Source: Saccoglossus kowalevskii (lineage: Eukaryota; Hemichordata; Enteropneusta; Harrimaniidae). From it: DNA of 23,230 nucleotides. The position numbers were made by a program, and so were the translations under genes. The stretch covers positions 232,123 to 255,352 of the forward strand of contig NW_003129359.1 of the NCBI RefSeq assembly GCF_000003605.2. The letters are read 5' to 3'. Below the pieces are notes generated by a model, which did no database searches, was not told the origin of the DNA, and saw only the letters and a list, made by a program, of their open reading frames with translations. Numbering within the stretch: position 1 is the stretch's first letter; each line of letters begins with the position of its first letter. This document shows, piece by piece, positions 22,401 through 23,230 of this stretch.

Positions 22401-22686
22401 TGTTGAACATATATAGGACACCAATGTAATCGACTGGGGGAATTCAAACTAGGGGCTTTCGTTGTACCACCAATTTCATCAAACCCTGACACTGGTTTCA
22501 ATGGCGGTTATGCATAACGATGGTAACTATGATCCACATGATATAAAATCAAACTCACAATTATATAACACTGTTTAAAATCAAGCCCCAGTAACTGGTT
22601 ACCTTATAGAGATCAAATATTCCATGTCTTTCAGCGTATGTAGTAAATTCCGGGGGAATTCTCAGAGGCTTCTTGGTGGCATCCAT
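13094..22686 (-). CDS. AK8: Adenylate kinase 8, ten-exon gene
   Basis: Spliced exons give 1452 nt: 483 residues plus TGA. AK8 carries two tandem adenylate kinase domains that transfer phosphate between ATP and AMP or other nucleotides. In vertebrates it is cytosolic and linked to motile cilia. Domain 1 (about 57-245) has P-loop GPPASGKRT at 64-72, [14 protein letters not shown] near 135-148, and [11 protein letters not shown] followed by a LID-type [18 protein letters not shown]. Domain 2 (about 270-470) has P-loop GPTGSGKKT at 275-283, [10 protein letters not shown] near 298, [14 protein letters not shown] near 349, and FFLDVP then [15 protein letters not shown]. Both domains end with a DQ motif ([18 protein letters not shown]). 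The N-terminus [14 protein letters not shown] and the end VNPLPK match the AK8 family pattern. No frameshift, stop or lost catalytic motif is seen. Exons and phases are listed separately. I am sure of the family and of the exon joins; UTR extents are unknown. Confidence 0.97.
13425..14604 (-). other. AK8 intron 9
   Basis: 1180 bp, GT-AG, very AT-rich. No exon or clear repeat is seen in it. Confidence 0.85.
14605..14746 (-). CDS. AK8: AK8 exon 9 (residues 327-373)
   Basis: Acceptor CAG at 14749-14747, donor GTAAAT from 14604, phase 2. It encodes [20 protein letters not shown], then [18 protein letters not shown]. It is the domain 2 counterpart of exon 4. Confidence 0.96.
15026..15238. mobile_element. 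TACTGTAAAA-family MITE (213 bp)
   Basis: Terminal inverted repeats: TACTGTAAAATACTTTATTT at the left, and its near-exact reverse complement ending TTTTACAGTA at the right. No reading frame encodes a transposase. It lies in AK8 intron 8 and is the best-preserved copy in the window. Confidence 0.85.
15372..15461 (-). CDS. AK8: AK8 exon 8 (residues 297-326)
   Basis: Acceptor CAG at 15464-15462, donor GTAAG from 15371, phase 1. It encodes [20 protein letters not shown] and [20 protein letters not shown] is the canonical NMP-binding motif (STGDLLR-like), closer to the classical form here than in domain 1. Confidence 0.96.
15462..16026 (-). other. AK8 intron 7
   Basis: 565 bp, GT-AG. No element of the intronic MITE families and no additional exon are seen. 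Confidence 0.8.
16027..16158 (-). CDS. AK8: AK8 exon 7 (residues 253-296, second P-loop)
   Basis: Acceptor TAG at 16161-16159, donor GTGACT from 16026, phase 1. It encodes [20 protein letters not shown], then [20 protein letters not shown], the Walker A loop of domain 2, and ends at HCVS. Confidence 0.97.
16392..16589. mobile_element. TACTGTAAAA-family MITE, right end interrupted
   Basis: Begins TACTGTGAAATACTTTATTT and aligns through its length with the reverse complement of 15026-15238. Its right terminus is replaced or interrupted by the TTAA-bounded element at 16590. Located in AK8 intron 6. Confidence 0.75.
16590..16835. mobile_element. TTAA-bounded MITE, piggyBac-like (246 bp)
   Basis: The left end TTAACCTTTTCACCA and the right end TGGTGAAAAGGTTAA are perfect 15-bp inverted repeats with TTAA at both outer edges. 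TTAA target duplication with CC-starting ends is typical of piggyBac-type transposons. It is AT-rich inside, has no transposase, and sits in intron 6 beside exon 6. Confidence 0.75.
16914..17114 (-). CDS. AK8: AK8 exon 6 (residues 186-252)
   Basis: Acceptor CAG at 17117-17115, donor GTAATG from 16913, phase 1. It encodes [20 protein letters not shown], which completes the LID of domain 1, then the helix [17 protein letters not shown] and INADQP, the closing strand of the first kinase domain. Confidence 0.96.
17447..17802. mobile_element. Possible TTAA-bounded element (356 bp)
   Basis: TTAAAGAGG at the left and CCTCTTTAA at the right form 9-bp inverted ends in AK8 intron 5. Inside is a 91-codon plus-strand frame (17491-17766) that I do not recognise. 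The ends are short, so this is tentative. Confidence 0.4.
17986..18057 (-). CDS. AK8: AK8 exon 5 (residues 162-185)
   Basis: Acceptor TAG at 18060-18058, donor GTAAG from 17985, phase 1. It encodes [19 protein letters not shown] and DPETE, the strand after the GFP motif and the first half of the domain 1 LID. At 72 nt it is the shortest exon of the gene. Confidence 0.95.
18058..19090 (-). other. AK8 intron 4
   Basis: 1033 bp, GT-AG. AT-rich with an A-run near 18738. I see no gene, structured RNA or clear repeat in it. Confidence 0.8.
19091..19241 (-). CDS. AK8: AK8 exon 4 (residues 112-161)
   Basis: Acceptor TAG at 19244-19242, donor GTGAGT from 19090, phase 1. It encodes [15 protein letters not shown] and then [18 protein letters not shown], the adenylate kinase G-(Y/F)-P motif with the conserved downstream Arg-Glu-Gln. 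Confidence 0.97.
19242..19750 (-). other. AK8 intron 3
   Basis: 509 bp, GT-AG, the shortest intron of the gene. It contains an A-run near 19333. Nothing else is recognised. Confidence 0.8.
19751..19914 (-). CDS. AK8: AK8 exon 3 (residues 57-111, first P-loop)
   Basis: Acceptor CAG at 19917-19915, donor GTAAGC from 19750, phase 0 at the end. It encodes [20 protein letters not shown], so the Walker A loop of domain 1 lies here, then the NMP-binding stretch [10 protein letters not shown] and the helix ending LARKE. Confidence 0.97.
19953..20242. repeat. Direct duplication in AK8 intron 2, copy 1
   Basis: About 290 bp, nearly identical to 20451-20738. I see two 1-bp indels and a few substitutions, which implies a recent event. 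Its right end, from 20185, is the start of a TACTGTAAAA element. Confidence 0.93.
20242..20452. mobile_element. MITE with TACTGTAAAA ends (211 bp)
   Basis: Starts TACTGTAAAATGACTAATTT and ends ...CCCTTTTACAGTA, so the outer 10 bases are inverted repeats. It has no coding capacity. It sits exactly between the two duplicated intron segments. Confidence 0.7.
20451..20738. repeat. Direct duplication in AK8 intron 2, copy 2
   Basis: Partner of 19953-20242, offset about 498 bp. It begins at TATTCAGG immediately at the right end of the element 20242-20452, and continues into a more complete TACTGTAAAA element. Confidence 0.93.
20682..20824. mobile_element. TACTGTAAAA-family MITE, internally shortened (143 bp)
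   Basis: Begins TACTGTAAAATACTG and ends TTTCACAGTA. The interior (AGTGAAAATAAA..., CAAAACACCCAAAAAGTC) matches the reverse complement of 15026-15238 with part of one side missing. Confidence 0.7.
21071..21155 (-). CDS. AK8: AK8 exon 2 (residues 29-56)
   Basis: Acceptor CAG is at 21158-21156 and donor GTAAGT begins at 21070. It encodes [20 protein letters not shown] and the rest of the helical leader, ending ...KKDNDD plus one base (phase 1). This corresponds to the dimerisation-like helix region before the first P-loop in AK8 and resembles RIIa-type leaders of other long AKs (inference). Confidence 0.93.
21156..22602 (-). other. AK8 intron 1
   Basis: 1447 bp, GT-AG. No exon or RNA gene is seen. 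It holds a pair of 20-bp near-palindromic inverted repeats (21595-21614 and 21840-21859, 17 of 20 matching), a possible foldback element. Confidence 0.85.
22603..22686 (-). CDS. AK8: AK8 exon 1 (residues 1-28, start codon)
   Basis: The ATG is at 22686-22684 and opens [14 protein letters not shown], the family N-terminus. The exon ends ...DLYK, followed by donor GTAAC at 22602; phase 0. It encodes the short leader ahead of the first kinase domain. No other in-frame upstream ATG is needed to explain the family length. Confidence 0.95.
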
Positions 22687-22860
22687 TTTGAAATTGATGT
22701 TTTGCGCGAGTTGCTACGGGAGCTGAGCTGACAATATAACAAAGAACGTGATTGGCTAAAAGCAATCACATTCGTAAAAGGAACCCTGATTAGCTGAAGT
22801 ACCAGCCCTCTGGGAGGTCAAGTGTCATTTAAAGGCGTTACACAAGTAAAACTGAGCATC
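22687..22860 (-). promoter_or_regulatory. Probable AK8 promoter / 5' UTR
   Basis: This stretch lies directly upstream of the AK8 ATG. It has no TATA box, is somewhat richer in G and C next to the ATG, and carries a CCAAT box on the AK8 strand (22755-22751). It fits a TATA-less promoter. The transcription start is not visible. Confidence 0.45.
22751..22755 (-). promoter_or_regulatory. CCAAT box upstream of AK8
   Basis: CCAAT on the minus strand, about 65 bp before the AK8 ATG, within AGCCAATC, a good NF-Y-type context. Confidence 0.4.
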
Positions 22861-22863
22861 GTC

Positions 22864-22940
22864 ACGGTTTTGCTTCAGTTGATCCAAAGACATTAGAAAG
22901 ATCTTTTCGAATGTCTTTGGTTGATCAGAAAAAAAACCGT
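22864..22940. repeat. Imperfect palindrome upstream of AK8
   Basis: Inner arms CCAAAGACATT (22884-22894) and AATGTCTTTGG (22910-22920) are perfect 11-bp inverted repeats. GTTGATC/TTGATCAG and the outer ACGGTTTT/AAAACCGT extend the symmetry to 77 bp. It may be a foldback element or regulatory site. Confidence 0.7.
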
Positions 22941-23055
22941 AAAAAAATCGTCATTTTTGCAGTTGTGAAAACAGCCTCATTGATCAGCAATTTATGTATT
23001 TATTTTATCGATGTTAGTCATAACAATTTGAGATTCTTTTCTATCTCCATGGTTG

Positions 23056-23088
23056 AACCATGGATGTACTAGTAGTACATCCATGGTT
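23056..23088. repeat. Perfect 15-bp inverted repeat
   Basis: AACCATGGATGTACT, a 3-base spacer AGT, then AGTACATCCATGGTT. TCCATGGTTGAAC also occurs as a direct repeat either side (23046 and 23080 onward). It is probably a remnant of an interspersed repeat. Confidence 0.85.
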
Positions 23089-23230
23089 GAACATAAATAT
23101 CATGCACCCCAAAAAATAAAACCGAGAAAAATGCACAATGACTATATAATAAGGGTGTACGGTATGTGACCTCGTGTCAACCAATAGTGTCACAGGACGC
23201 TAGTCTGGTTCCCTGCCCCATTTCAACGCT

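Larger units (their letters stand above)
22861..23230. other. Upstream intergenic stretch at the right edge
   Basis: Apart from the two palindromes listed, nothing coding is seen. The last ~30 bases (CTAGTCTGGTTCCC...) resemble the CTGGTTCCC arm of the hairpin at 5656-5718 and may be the edge of a related repeat cut by the window. Confidence 0.5.

Noticed and set aside
22710-22723. RFX X-box upstream of AK8, expected for a ciliary gene
   Set aside because: GTTGCTACGGGAGC fits only the left half-site. The matching second half is absent.

Overview
The window looks like nuclear DNA of a multicellular animal, most likely a marine invertebrate. It is AT-rich. It holds one long intron-containing gene with GT-AG introns, large gene-poor flanks, several families of short inverted-repeat transposons, and a minisatellite. 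The species cannot be fixed from sequence alone.

The only gene I can support lies on the minus strand, 22686 down to 13094. Joining ten exons gives an uninterrupted reading frame of 483 codons plus a stop. Every junction has GT/AG ends and every phase matches. The product is adenylate kinase 8 (AK8), a two-domain nucleoside monophosphate kinase associated with cilia in animals. Both P-loops, both NMP/LID regions, the start and the conserved C-terminal end are present, and the length is close to human AK8 (479 residues, from memory). Its introns (509 to 1447 bp) hold most of the inverted-repeat elements seen on this side: a TACTGTAAAA-ended family, a TTAA-bounded piggyBac-like element, and a 290-bp duplication in intron 2 that exactly brackets one such element.

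The left 13 kb has no recognisable gene. It contains an array of about 45-bp repeats (1505-2019). This runs into a compound 42-bp minisatellite (2020-3450) made of two blocks offset by 651 bp. It also has a degenerate ~60-bp repeat (4038-4290), two inverted copies of a 128-bp element about 10 kb apart (524-652 and 10535-10662), a 460-bp element with 52-bp terminal inverted repeats (11861-12320), and three notable hairpins (5656-5718, 10264-10295, 11000-11103). A non-repetitive stretch with many homeodomain-type ATTA sites (about 6750-7340) could be regulatory.

I found no new multi-gene system. The most unusual item is the 42-bp array: its period is a multiple of three, so long stretches stay open in several frames on both strands and mimic repeat proteins. 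Indels and internal structure argue that it is satellite DNA. The other points worth checking are the hairpins, the nested elements in the AK8 introns, and the near-parallel intron positions in the two AK8 kinase domains.
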